Positions 1 to 10,213 of a stretch of DNA of 64,000 nt are shown here, in pieces (positions within the stretch are counted from its first letter, which is position 1; every line of letters starts with the position of its first letter). A program made the position numbers and the translations under genes. The DNA is taken from NCBI GenBank assembly GCA_963854835.1, contig OY978525.1, positions 48,334,196-48,398,195 of the forward strand, written 5' to 3'. This DNA comes from Megamerina dolium. Its lineage: Eukaryota > Arthropoda > Insecta > Diptera > Megamerinidae. Under the pieces are notes generated by a model that saw only the letters and a program-made list of their open reading frames with translations, did no database searches and was not told the DNA's origin.

Positions 1-1756
1 CCGTCTAGTTAATCCGCAATACTGCCGTCTGTCAGGTTAATATTTTATTCGGATTAAGTGGGCCGTTAATCCGGAATTAGGCTGCCGTCTGTCTAGGCTA
101 TAAGAACACTCGTTTACTTGTTGAATTGTATGAAAAGCAACATCAAAAATAAGCGACATCGGCTATAAGCGAGTTCAATTGAACTCGTTTATATTTTAAG
201 CGACGTGAGTTATGGTGTTGCAAAGTAAAAAAAAAACAGCACTATTGTGAATAGGCTACTTGAATATGTTCGGGAAATTTCAACAACACGTCAAATATTG
301 TAAATATAAACAAAACTAAACAAAATAAAGCAAGTGCAAATAAAAATCTATTTTAAATAAACGAATATGTTTACCACAGATTCCGCAGAATTGTTTCTTT
401 TTTGTTTTTTTTTTCGTGTACAAATTTCACAAACAACCATATATACCACCAGTGTTGCTAAGCAAGTAAAAGGGAAATTATATGCGAGATGGTGTTCTTT
501 TTCAACTCGCTTACTAAAGAATGCAGCTAATGTTTTTTTCTTTTAGATGTTGAAGCGATAACATCAGAAAGAATCGTTCTAAAATAGGGTTATTCGACTG
601 TTTGTTTGAAAACCTTGACTAATAAAATTATTGGACTAACAAATTCGATCAACCAAAATTATGTTTTATCAAAATTGAAATTATTCGATTAATCAAAATG
701 TTTATTAAACAAAATATTTTTCATTTTATTTTTCTTTGTTTTTGAAATTTTCGTTGGGAATAAAAATTAAAAAATTTTTTTAATATAAGAATCATATTCA
801 TAGCATTGGAAAGCCTGTCTACTTTGTAGAAATATTATAAATATTTTGACGAATAAAATGTTCAATAATTTTATTCTGATTAATTAAAATTCTGATTAAT
901 GAAAATTTGGATTAATTGGAAAATTTCAATTCAAAATATTCAAAATCATGATTATTCGAATAATTTTATATATGATTAATCGAATATTTTGATTAATCAA
1001 AACTTTTGAACGAACGAACACTGCACAGGACTATTTTATTCCAAAATTCCAATTCCACTGTAGTATTTTACTTCAAATAACCGACACAACGTTCATGGGT
1101 AGTATGCTCATGGGTAGGTCAATGTGGACAGGCACTTACAACGGCAGCACGTTCGGGCGTTACTTCCCACAGTGTTGTGAATTGGACAAAATAGAAAAAA
1201 TTTGATGGATTAAAGTATATTTTTTTGATGGCAATATGTAACAGATACCAACACATGGCCATATGTTAAATATCTTTGAAAACAAAATTTTTTTACTTAT
1301 CCTCGGGAGTCTTCAAAATGCAATCTTGAAAACTAATATTACTTATGGAAAAAACACCGATTTCATTTAGAATAAGGACCGTCGTAAGTTAGGTATTTTT
1401 CTCATCTATTTCAACGATTGACAACTCTAGTGAAAGCCTAACGTATTTCCTATAAAGTAATTTCTTTTGTTTTTCTACGTATGGCTTCCAAAAAGTCCGT
1501 TATAAGGAATAAAGCCTAAAAAAAATGAATCAAAATAAACGTATTTAAAGTCTCACAGATTGAGAAATTGTTTCGTTTATGACGACACAGAGCGGAATCT
1601 TTATTTCTATCATTCTTGATTAGAAATTCAGAGTATATACTGACAATTGTTGTATTGTTTCAAGCAAAGTCAAACTATTTACAACTCTAACATTTGATAT
1701 GAGTTATATCGCCCATCCCTACTTTTAACACTAGAATTAGATTTGAATATTAAATA
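1..1756. other. Upstream noncoding sequence of the FAM21-like gene
   Basis: No convincing coding region. The first 100 bases hold an imperfect repeat of a CTGCCGTCTGTC-type motif (about 22-34 and 81-93). Positions 600-1015 are AT-rich with many ATTAATC/GATTAAT motifs on both strands, either a decayed mobile repeat or a homopolymer-rich regulatory stretch. The 5' UTR and promoter of the downstream gene should lie in the last few hundred bases, but I see no clear TATA box or initiator. Confidence 0.5.
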
Positions 1757-1858
1757 ATGGAAAAAGTAGTTTATCGTGAGGATATATTATTATGCGCTGA
1801 ACAATGGACGCTGGAAAATGATGGAGTGTTATTACAATGGTTAACTCAAATTTTAGTC
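1757..1858 (+). CDS. FAM21: FAM21/WASHC2-like WASH complex subunit, exon 1
   Basis: Start exon of a FAM21-type protein, the WASH-complex subunit that tethers the actin-nucleating complex to retromer-coated endosomes. The ATG is preceded by an in-frame TAA at 1751. The 34 codons include an EQWTLENDGVLLQWL segment, which fits the conserved W-S/T-L...LL..L opening of FAM21. The exon ends at a donor (GTAGGT at 1859) in phase 0. The 56-bp intron to the AG at 1913-1914 is typical of Diptera. The assignment comes from recalled family features, not a database search; the phase-compatible exons 2-4 strengthen it. Confidence 0.72.
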
Positions 1859-1914
1859 GTAGGTATTTTGATATTTAGCAAAACTACAAATCATCTAAAT
1901 AATTTGAACCATAG

Positions 1915-2106
1915 ATATTGGAGCAGCGGTCCAACAATACCACAAATGAAATGAAAAAGTTAGCTATTAAAGTTGAACGCTCTTGTACTGAACTGGAAAA
2001 TGCTGCGAATGGTTTAACTGCATTACAGTACACACAATTCGTTGAATGTAGATGCCACGATGATGAGACATCTTACATATCTAAGCTACCATCAAATAAT
2101 TCTGAT
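1915..2106 (+). CDS. FAM21: FAM21/WASHC2-like, exon 2
   Basis: Exactly 64 codons in phase 0, between the acceptor at 1913-1914 and a GTGAGT donor at 2107. It encodes a helical segment (KKLAIKVERSCTELENAANG) followed by LTALQYTQFVECRCHDDE. The L-x-NTQF-(I/V)E-x-R-(V/C)-x-D-(D/E)E pattern is the best conserved block of the FAM21 N-terminal head, which in the family binds the rest of the WASH complex. The exon could not be read as part of exon 1 without removing the 56-bp intron, because the frame differs. Confidence 0.75.
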
Positions 2107-2159
2107 GTGAGTAAATAAAATATTTGAGATGAAAGCGGCGAAATATAACATGTTTTTAG

Positions 2160-2293
2160 TTCATCGAATTACAAAAATCATCTTTAGACGTTTTAGGACT
2201 ATTTCTGAAGAAGAACTTGGAATTGCTTTTCAAATATTATGAGAAATATATAATTGATATCGGTGATTCAGATGAAGAGATCGATAGTAGTAA
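2160..2293 (+). CDS. FAM21: FAM21/WASHC2-like, exon 3
   Basis: Acceptor AG at 2158-2159, 53-bp intron. Read in phase 0 it gives a helical stretch starting FIELQKSSLDVLGLFLKKNL, followed by the acidic IGDSDEEIDSS. This matches the FAM21 order of helix then acidic S-D-S-E-E-E linker. Two overlapping donors exist: GTAAGT at 2290 and GTGAGT at 2294. Only the 2294 donor (exon ends in phase 2) matches the phase of the exon 4 acceptor at 50507-50508. The following intron is therefore about 48.2 kb. Confidence 0.7.
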
Positions 2294-3700
2294 GTGAGTA
2301 TTGAATAGACAAATGGTAAATAGCAAAATATGGTTATTTATTGCTCCTTCTTTAAAGGTTACATTATAGTATAGTTTTATTTATTATTATTGAGGCACGT
2401 GCAGAATAGCACACCCTAAGGAAAAAAATTCGCTCCGTATAGGGCTTATTTTTGTGAACGTAATGAACTAACAAATTATTTGCCTGATACGCATACTTAT
2501 AGCGTGGCTGAACGTAGAAATTCAATTTTGCGAACGAAATTACTGAACAATGATGGCTGCTTGCTCCAGGTGATTGTAGTTTGTGTGGGTGCTGGGATGC
2601 TTAAGTGGGCTAAGCTACTGCTGTTGCCGTTGAGTGATGTTGAAATTTACAATTAGGCTGTTCAGTATATTGTATATTGTTGTATTATTTAGGATATGCA
2701 TAAGGTGTCAGAGTACATCATTTGGACATGTTCACATGTTCCATATTTTTGTTCAACTTGAAGTTATGACATGACTAGGTAATCTTATGAATCACCTAAT
2801 TGTATAGGTTTTATAGTTTTATAACTGTTGTTGTTGGTTTACATACGAAATTTGAATTAAATTTCTGCATTGGTTCACTCATTTCTTCTCTTAACACCAG
2901 TTACCCGTTACAGTGTATGTATTTTACTCAATCCATAAACAGAAGTATGCACCATAAACAGTCCAAAGAAATGAAGCAAAGAGTAATATCTATAATAGCA
3001 GTATACACCCATAACCTCACATTTACACTTACTCGAAAAAATAATTGTAGCGAAACTGGTGATAAATGAAACGAGTATAGCCAGTACATTAAGTAAATTC
3101 AGTTCTTGTTTTTGCGTATTAAGTTATAATTAATTAATTACTTAAATAAATATGGAAGCTAAAGTGGTAAATGCAGTACATTAACATGAAAACTTTATCA
3201 AATAAACAAAATTCAAATTCCAAGTACATGCACATTTTGATTTGGTAACAGCAGTAATTGTTGTACTTGGTATGATTCACCAAATAATTACTGTACTTTT
3301 TTGTATAGTACGCAATATTTGTTTCCTATCCTCAACTCGTACCTATTTGCTTTTGCAAAAATAAAACCGATGCAATAAATTATCTGACCACTTACTTATC
3401 CATATTGCTTTTTGAGTGCAAAGCAGTACTCAAAATAAACGAGTATGTTAAAGCCAGTTTTGGATATATCTATGCAGATAGAGCATTAATACAACCAGAT
3501 ACCTAAAACAATTATTATCCATATTTTTGGAAATTAAGAAATTGCTCTGAATTAAGAAATTTCCGTAAACATTGCTTTATAATAATTACACAGCCACAGC
3601 ATTTTACCACTCGTGTGGGTCATCTTAGGCCTTTTTTAAATGTGTTAGGGATTTTTCGAAAAAAGGCCCAAAATGGCCCATACTGGTGGTAGTTACAGAG
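2294..3700. other. Start of the 48-kb intron, no recognised element
   Basis: AT-rich noncoding sequence between the exon 3 donor and the piggyBac terminus. An 89-codon open frame at 2800-3069 has no recognisable domain or coding-like composition, and I do not regard it as a gene. Confidence 0.5.
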
Positions 3701-5286
3701 TTAACCCTAGAATACTAACCTTCGCCTATGAGGCGGAACGAATTCGGTTTTCTCGCGATATTCCACGAACGCTTTTAGCGATCAAAGCAAGCGTTTACGC
3801 CAACTCAGTTTAGCGCTGTACGAGCTTATGAGTAGACGCACATTGTACAGTGCCTTTGAGCGGCTGAGTTGTACACCCTCAACGTTAGTAGTAGTTATTT
3901 TTTTTTGCTTGGTCTTATTTTAGCTTATTTTAGACCAAAAGAAGGAAGCAAGAATCTCATAAAGCCCTTGGAGTGTTTTGAAAAATTGTTCACATCAGAT
4001 ATGATGGATGAAATACTTATTCGCACCAACAAAGATATTGAGGTCAAGGCAATTAAGTATAAGAGGCAAACTAAAACTATATCACCGACTGGAAAGGATG
4101 AACTTCGTGCTTTAATTGGTTTATTGACTTTGAGCGGAGCGATGAAGAACAATCACTTGTCGAGCAAAGAACTTTTTGATCCTACGCTTTGTGGATCTCA
4201 AAACATTGCAGTCATGAGCATGGAGCGATTTGAATTCCTCATAAGATGCCTACATTTTGATGATCGTAAAACTCTAGAAAGCCGAAAGAAAAGCGACAAA
4301 TTTGCGCCGATCAGAAATATTTGGGAAATCTTCATCACGCAGTGCAGAGATCTTTACAAGCCTGGTTCATACGTAACCATAGATGAACAGCTGTTGGGAT
4401 TCAAGGATCGGTGTCCGTTTCGAATGTATATACCGAATAAGCCTGCAAAATACGGTATAATAATTGTTTTAGTGTGCGAAGTTAGAACTAAATATATGTT
4501 TAACGCTTGTCCATATTTGGGAAAGAACAACGGTCAACTATTGGCGAGCCTTTGGGCACATATCATTGTAAGCTGCTCACGGAAACTACATACGGAATCA
4601 ATCGAAATTGAACTGCTGATAATTGGTTTACATCTACACCTTTAGCTGAGCAGTTACTTGGCGATCCGTATAACATAACCCGCGTTGGGACAATCAGAAA
4701 TAAAAAAGAAGTTCCAGAAGAGTTGAAACATAATACATCCCGTCGTGCTGGAACGTCCATGTTTGGATTTCATGGAAAGCTCACACTAGTTACCTACAAA
4801 CCGAAACCTCAAAAGACTGTTTTGTTACTCTCCATTATGCAATATAACCCTACCATTGACTCGATATCGAAGAAACCATCAATAATTGAGTGTTATAATG
4901 AAACAAAAGGAAATGTTGGAACCTATGATCAGATGTGTGGTCACTCAAGTCGCAACCGCAAAACAAGACTCTGGCCGCTTTGCGTATTTTATGGTATGAT
5001 AAGTATGGCTGTATTAAACAGTTACATACTGTATGTTTCAAATTGTGAAACTGCTAAGCTAAAGTCTATGGCTAGGAGAGAGTTTATGAAAGACTTGAGC
5101 AAAGATTTGTTCCAGAATTGGTGCTCTATCCGTCTGGGGGATATACCTACTATATCGAAAAGAGTTCGTGAGGCAATAAATAACACGATCGGGACTTCTG
5201 AAAATCAGGAAGATCAGAGGTTCACTTTGCAGCTTTTGTCCAACGAAGAAAAAACGTATGAGTGTGAATTACTGCATAAAATGTAA
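3701..5286 (+). mobile_element. piggyBac-type DNA transposon, decayed
   Basis: The left end begins TTAACCCTAG at 3701-3710: the TTAA target site followed by the CCCTAG terminus that is diagnostic of piggyBac. A short palindrome (CGCCTATGAGGCG) follows. The body encodes a piggyBac transposase remnant. I could not find the matching right terminus (CTAGGGTTAA) before the 10.8-kb duplicated block starts at 5580. The 3' end is therefore either lost or too diverged to see. Confidence 0.75.
3869..5286 (+). pseudogene. piggyBac transposase (DDE_Tnp_1_7), frameshifted
   Basis: Two overlapping frames carry a piggyBac-family transposase. The first (3869-4645) contains IDEQLLGFKDRCPFRMYIPN around 4380-4437, the block holding the first catalytic Asp. 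The frame is lost near 4555-4570. In the shifted frame a TGA (about 4611) precedes ADNWFTSTPLAEQLL, which holds the second Asp. The second frame (4723-5286) has TYDQMCG near 4930, with the third Asp of the DDD set. All three acidic residues are therefore still recognisable, but at least one frameshift and one nonsense codon prevent a full protein. The usual C-terminal Cys-rich finger is not evident. Confidence 0.78.
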
Positions 5287-5579
5287 AAAAAACTTACTGC
5301 ATGGAGCATAGATCACCAAATTGTTATCACTGTCATACAAAAAAATTCTGATTTAATTTTTATGTACAAGTCATAATATAAAAGATAAATGGTTAATTCC
5401 CTTTAAGTTTGAAAGTAACGACGAATAAGTTTAAGATGATAAATGGATTATTTAAATTCGTTTGCACTAAAATATATATTTTTTTTTTAAATGATCTTTT
5501 CCAAAAAAATGATTCTGGTACTCAAGTCAAATGCTATTGTTTGAGATTGGTTTGGTTCACCCCCGAGGTAATGACCCTC
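5287..5579. other. Noncoding, probably the distal part of the piggyBac copy
   Basis: AT-rich sequence between the transposase stop and the left edge of the duplicated block. I see no terminal repeat or gene. Confidence 0.35.
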
Positions 5580-5785
5580 AAATTATGGCATAGTGCTATC
5601 ACCTTTTTTCGATGCCGATAATTATTATTAAGTAATAAAAATTTTTACATTGCATAATATCTGTTATGAGTACTTCTTAGGCGGCGGTGTGGCAAATGGA
5701 GTGTGAAATTTTTAAAGTTATTTTCGATACATGGGTAGGGAGGAATATATAGCTTAGAGAAAGGGAGAATGAAAAAGAAATCAAC

Positions 5786-6460
5786 ATATGCACAACGATA
5801 CAAAGCAATAGATCATATTAAATGATTCATGGCAACAGATAGTGTGTGTGTGTTGAGAGAGAGAGAGAGAGAGTAACCAGCGAATAATAGCCGAAGCCCA
5901 TAGAATACTTTGTTCCTTTGCGTTAAAGCATATAACTGACAGCGACCCAATCAATACGTTTCACAACGGATACACTTCTAGTAGTTCATATTCAAAATTA
6001 CTATTTGGTATTTATTCATGTATTTTATTTAATATGTGTATAGGACATTGTACATTCAATAACTATTTGAACATCAATTTAATGCAATATTTAATATTTT
6101 AAAAATTTTTTAATAATTATTATTGTTAAAATGCAATCCTGTTTGCCTCACGTACGCTAAAGATAAAAGTTAGCCATCTTTTATACTTTGCGTTGAAGGA
6201 CACGGAGTGATTGGGCATCACTTCATACGCATTCATGCATTTTAACTCAGCTGTCAGTTGTGTATGACGGATTGGCGTATATAAAGTATTCTATGCGCTT
6301 CGGCTATAATTTAGAAATACAATACAATATAATTCGTATGCACAACGATATAAAAGCGATAGAGTGTACATCCCCATATACAAACAACAGTTACACATGC
6401 CTCACAGTCAGACAGATACTGAATGTGATTGTTGTGTTATTACGTGCTCGCATCTAAAGG
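5786..6460. repeat. Fold-back-like inverted repeat (copy A)
   Basis: A segment near 5880-5925 (ATAGCCGAAGCCCATAGAAT) recurs as its reverse complement near 6283-6312 (ATTCTATGCGCTTCGGCTAT). The similarity extends to GCTGTCAGTT on the far side. A direct repeat of ATGCACAACGATA also occurs at 5789 and 6339. A (GA)n run lies at 5855-5874. No convincing ORF. It could be a MITE-like fold-back element or two oppositely oriented insertions of one repeat. Confidence 0.5.
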
Positions 6461-6802
6461 GGAGACACATTCAATACAGTGTTGCCATCATTTCAAAAAT
6501 AAAAAAGCTAGATCGGCCAAATAAAAACGCTAAATAAGCCTCTTCCACATTTCATAAACAGTTTATATTTTATTTTTAACATATATGCATTTTAGTTCAA
6601 CAATCGAAGCATACATTAGGCACAATTATATGAGAAAATAATTTCATAATACTACTAAATATATGTAATTACAAACATTATATCAAGCGCTTTCGTTTTA
6701 ACAAAACAGCCTATTGCCGTAAAATTCAAAACTATATTATTCCATAGTGGACTATATCTAACATGTCATTATTTCCTCTCCATCAACTACTATTTAAATA
6801 TA
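6461..6802. other. Noncoding spacer before the mariner (copy A; 17283-17624 in copy B)
   Basis: AT-rich; nothing recognised. Confidence 0.4.
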
Positions 6803-8107
6803 AAGGGTTATCCATTTCGCGGTTTCAAAAGTATAGGGCTAGAATTCGACATCTGTCAAACTGAGTTGTTAAAACAATTTCTTTCTTTTTCAGTTCAAAG
6901 TCTGACATTTGCGAAAATGGATCGCTTAACTATCGCACAACGCATTAAAATTGTAAAAACCTACTACAAAAATGGTGATTCTGCCACAGCCACATATCGT
7001 GCTTTAAGAGGGGATTATGGTTTACATAATCGTCCAACTACGCAAGCAATTGGCAAAATTGTGAAGAAATATGAAGAGACTGGATCGGTTACAGATATTG
7101 TAAGGCCTGTGCATCATCGTTTCGCTCGTACCACCGAAAATATCGCTGCTGTAAGTGAAAGTGTTGCCGAAGACCCGAATGTGTTGATTCCTCGTCGTTC
7201 TCAGGAATTAGGACTGTCTTACGGCACATTATGGCGTATTTTGCATTTGGATCTACACCTACATCCATATAAAATCCAGCTCACACAACAACTGAAGCCA
7301 GCTGACCATTCACAACGTCGTAGATACGTCGAATGGGTGCTTGAACCACAGGCGGTGGACGGCGATTTTTCGAACAAAATTTTCTTCAGCGACGAAGCAC
7401 ATTTCTCACTCGATGGGTATGTTAACAAACAAAATTGTCGTATTTGGGGTTCTGAGAATCCTCAAGTAATTGAAGAGAGGCCACTACATCCACAAAAAGT
7501 CACTGCTTGGTGCGCTCTTTGGTCCGGAGGTGTGATTGGACCTTACTTCTTCGAAAACTACGATGGAACGACTGTCACCGTCTATTCGGATCGTTATGGT
7601 CATATGATAACCGACTTTATTTTGCCTGCTATTGAAGAATACGACTTAGAGAATATGTGGTTTCAACAAGATGGTGCCACATGCCACACAACTCGAGCGA
7701 ATATGGCTTTATTGCAAGATAAATTTTCTGGCTGCGTAATTTCACGTCGTGGCGATATCAAGTGGCCACCAAGATCATGCGATTTGACACCGCTTGACTT
7801 TTTTTTGTGGGGCTACGCGAAAGACGGTGTTTATGCAGATAAACCTTTAACTCTTGAGCACTTAAAAACCAACATTCGTCATGTTATGGCTGAGATACCG
7901 CCCAATATGTGTCAAAAAGAGGTCGAAAATTACCTCAAAAGAATCGAGCTTGCAACAATTCGCGTGGTGGTCATTTAAAAGATGTAGTATTTCACACATA
8001 ATGTCAACGTTCAAACTTTATAATAAAAAAGAAATATCATCATATAAAAATATTTTATATGTGTTTTATTTACATTTACTTTTGAAACCTCAAAATGGAT
8101 AACCCTT
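6803..8107 (+). mobile_element. Tc1/mariner-superfamily element with intact ORF (copy A)
   Basis: 1,305-bp element bounded by about 30-bp inverted repeats: AAGGGTTATCCATTTCGCGG at the left, and the reverse complement of a terminus starting AAGGGTTATCCATTTTGAGG at the right. It is flanked by TA at 6801-6802 and 8108-8109. One open transposase frame fills the interior. Confidence 0.88.
6917..7978 (+). CDS. Mariner-like transposase, 353 aa, uninterrupted (copy A)
   Basis: Cut-and-paste transposase acting on the flanking inverted repeats. I chose the ATG at 6917 (MDRLTIAQRIKIV), which opens the N-terminal helix-turn-helix directly; an upstream in-frame ATG at 6866 would add 17 residues. Domains: HTH DNA-binding region (about residues 1-120), then an RNase-H-like catalytic domain with the first Asp in FFSDEAHFS, the second in FQQDGATCHT and the third in PPRSCDLTPLDFFLWG. 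I count 36 residues between the last two acidic residues, unlike the 34 of classical mariners. This is the only transposase in the window, with its identical twin at 17739, that has no stop or frameshift. Confidence 0.88.
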   Translation: MDRLTIAQRIKIVKTYYKNGDSATATYRALRGDYGLHNRPTTQAIGKIVKKYEETGSVTDIVRPVHHRFARTTENIAAVSESVAEDPNVLIPRRSQELGLSYGTLWRILHLDLHLHPYKIQLTQQLKPADHSQRRRYVEWVLEPQAVDGDFSNKIFFSDEAHFSLDGYVNKQNCRIWGSENPQVIEERPLHPQKVTAWCALWSGGVIGPYFFENYDGTTVTVYSDRYGHMITDFILPAIEEYDLENMWFQQDGATCHTTRANMALLQDKFSGCVISRRGDIKWPPRSCDLTPLDFFLWGYAKDGVYADKPLTLEHLKTNIRHVMAEIPPNMCQKEVENYLKRIELATIRVVVI

Positions 8108-8109
8108 TA

Positions 8110-8657
8110 TATCCTTATGAGCTGGGCTGCATACCAGTATTAAGAGGTACTGTAGCCGTGTCGAATACGCAATAAGGTTAAAGTTTTGGTTGCGATTTGC
8201 AATATCAAATCTTTTGTCAGTAAGCCAATATGCTCGAACTTTTTACTTGTATATCTTGTAGCACATGGATGACGAAATATTTAGGTAGCGATCATATTTT
8301 ACCTCTAATCGGTTCTCAGTGAATTTGACAGAATGTGTCGTCACATTATTTCCATGAGCTGAATCATTCGTTCATTATTCCGCATTGTTTATATAATTAA
8401 TAGTTATATAATATATTATAGTATAATTAACAAAGTAAGACAATCCGAGCGAGGAATTTTGATGGTTTCATTTTGAAATAAGTGTATAAAAGAAAATCTA
8501 AAATTTACAGTACAGTATTTTTAGATATTGGAGTGTACGCTACACGCTAAGCACTGGTTAGTCAAGTTAGTGGAAATACTTTTCCTGGCTTTACATAGTG
8601 TATATACACGTTCCTATCTGGAATTGATATTGATATTTATATATGGCATTTAAATTT
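8110..8657. other. Noncoding spacer (copy A; 18932-19479 in copy B)
   Basis: AT-rich, no ORF or repeat recognised. Confidence 0.4.
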
Positions 8658-9017
8658 GCCGTAGCTCAGTGGTTAGTGTGTTCGCCTTCTGATCTGTAGG
8701 TCGTGGTTCAATCCCCGGCTGATACATAACAAATTTAATATCGATAAGATTTTTCTTTCGAATGGTACCCACCTGTCGGCAAGCAATTGGCAATTCTTCC
8801 GACAGTAACAACTTGCCATGAAAAAGCTTCTAAAAGAATTCTGTGACAAAGCTCATAAAAAGTGATGTCACAAGTGTTCTGCCGTTCGGAACCGGCTAAA
8901 ATAAGTAGGTCCCTTCTAATACTGTTCAAATTTAAGACACACAACAGTAATGAAGAGAAGCTCGGACAATGAGCCCTTTGGGGCTTTAAGTGCCACATAT
9001 TAATTTTTTTTTTTTTA
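8658..9017 (+). mobile_element. tRNA-derived SINE (copy A)
   Basis: The head is tRNA-like. It has a pol III A box TAGCTCAGTGG at 8662-8672, an anticodon-arm-like stretch, and a B box GGTTCAATCCC at 8705-8715. About 290 bp of unrelated body follows, ending in a T-rich run at 9003-9015. The acceptor arms pair poorly and the body follows directly, so this is a SINE and not a working tRNA gene. The 3' limit is uncertain. Confidence 0.68.
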
Positions 9018-9424
9018 TTTAAATTTGAAAACGAATAAAATCAAGCGTTTTATTTATAATTGGGTCCCTCTATTTCGCTTTCGCAATTTTTATACTTACA
9101 GTATAAAATTCCAACAATAAAGGTTAGGCAAGTTACTTGCTTGTAACTATTATCAACGTTTATTTCTGATTACTAAAGCTACTTGTCCTTTAATTGCGCA
9201 TGGTTACGCTTCTTACATTAGGTGTATTGTGTTATACCTATATCAAGTTCATTGGCACATTTACATACAACAATTATATTATCAGAATCATTTATTCTTC
9301 ACCAAGAATATACTTATATTAGTATTTACACATACATGTAGTTTTCCAGCTAGGCGTATTTATGAAAAATGAAAAAACATATAATTTTTCTTTTTATATC
9401 TAGCTTGATAATGAAGTTACCTAA
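9018..9424. other. Noncoding spacer (copy A; 19840-20246 in copy B)
   Basis: AT-rich; no feature recognised. Confidence 0.4.
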
Positions 9425-10146
9425 GTAGGAAAAAAACATTTTTTTTTTCAAAAACCATTTATTTCTCAACATAGTCTCCTTTTACTTCTACACACTTAGT
9501 AAGACGATATTCCAACTTTTTTATACCATCTGAATAATACGATTTCGGTAACCCCTCAAAATACGCGTTAGTTTCGGTAATCACTTCTTCGTTTGAGCTG
9601 AATCTTTTTCCTGCGAGCCATTTTTTAAAGTTTGGAACAGTCACTAGGAGCTAAATCTCGACTATAAGGTCGATAAGGTTGATCAACCAATTCGAAGTGT
9701 ATTTCACGTAATTTTAGCACCGTATCTAATGCTGTGTGAACCGGTGCGTTGTCTTGAAGAAAGAGCACTTTTTTCTTCTTTAAATGTGGTCGTTTTTTCT
9801 TTATTACATCATTCAATTGATCCAATAATGCACGATAATACTTTCCTGTGATTGTGGATCCTTTTTCAAGATATTCGATAAGCAATATTCCGAGTGCATC
9901 CCAAAATACAGTGGCCATAACCTTGCCAGCCGATTTCACTGCCTTCGCCATTTTCGTAGCACTTCCACCCATTCTTTCGATTGATTTTTGGTTTTAGGTG
10001 TGTAGTGGTGGACCCACGTTTCATCAACAGTTATTAATCGACGCCGAAAATCAACAGGATTACGCTTTATCATGTCCAAACACCGCTGTGAAGTGGTCTC
10101 TCGAACTCATTTTTGTTCGACACTGAGCAAACGCGGCACCCATCTT
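9425..10146 (-). pseudogene. 5'-truncated mariner transposase (copy A)
   Basis: Minus-strand remnant of a classical mariner (DD34D) transposase. It begins near ARWVPRLLSVEQK (about 10144) and reads through a TGA into VDETWVHHYTP, which holds the first catalytic Asp. After a frame change near 9970 it continues as KVMATVFWDALG and FLQDNAPVHT (second Asp). A second frame change near 9640 leads into the C-terminus NFKKWLAGKRFSSNEE...KGDYVEK. The third Asp is in SRDLAPSD. The HTH half and 5' terminus are gone, and the break coincides with the gypsy element that starts at about 10147. At least three lesions. Confidence 0.82.
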
Positions 10147-10186
10147 GCCGATAGCTTTTTCATATACAAATGTTCATGCTAACAAT

Positions 10187-10204
10187 TGGTGTCAGAAGTG
10201 GGAT
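10187..10204 (+). other. Primer-binding site, tRNA-Leu type (copy A)
   Basis: An 18-bp match to the complement of an insect tRNA-Leu 3' end including CCA, directly before gag. The duplicate is at 21009-21026. The tRNA assignment is from memory. Confidence 0.7.
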
Positions 10205-10213
10205 TCTGTAAAG

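Noticed and set aside
2290..2295. GTAAGT as the exon 3 donor
   Set aside because: It is the stronger consensus, but it leaves phase 1, which does not fit the exon 4 acceptor. The GTGAGT at 2294 fits.
2800..3069. 89-codon ORF in the intron
   Set aside because: No domain, low-complexity composition and no splice or start support.
6260..6457. 65-codon ORF, repeated at 17082-17279
   Set aside because: Lies in the fold-back repeat and has no recognisable domain. Its repetition comes only from the 10.8-kb duplication.
8658..8727. Functional tRNA gene
   Set aside because: Acceptor arms pair poorly and the sequence continues into a SINE body.
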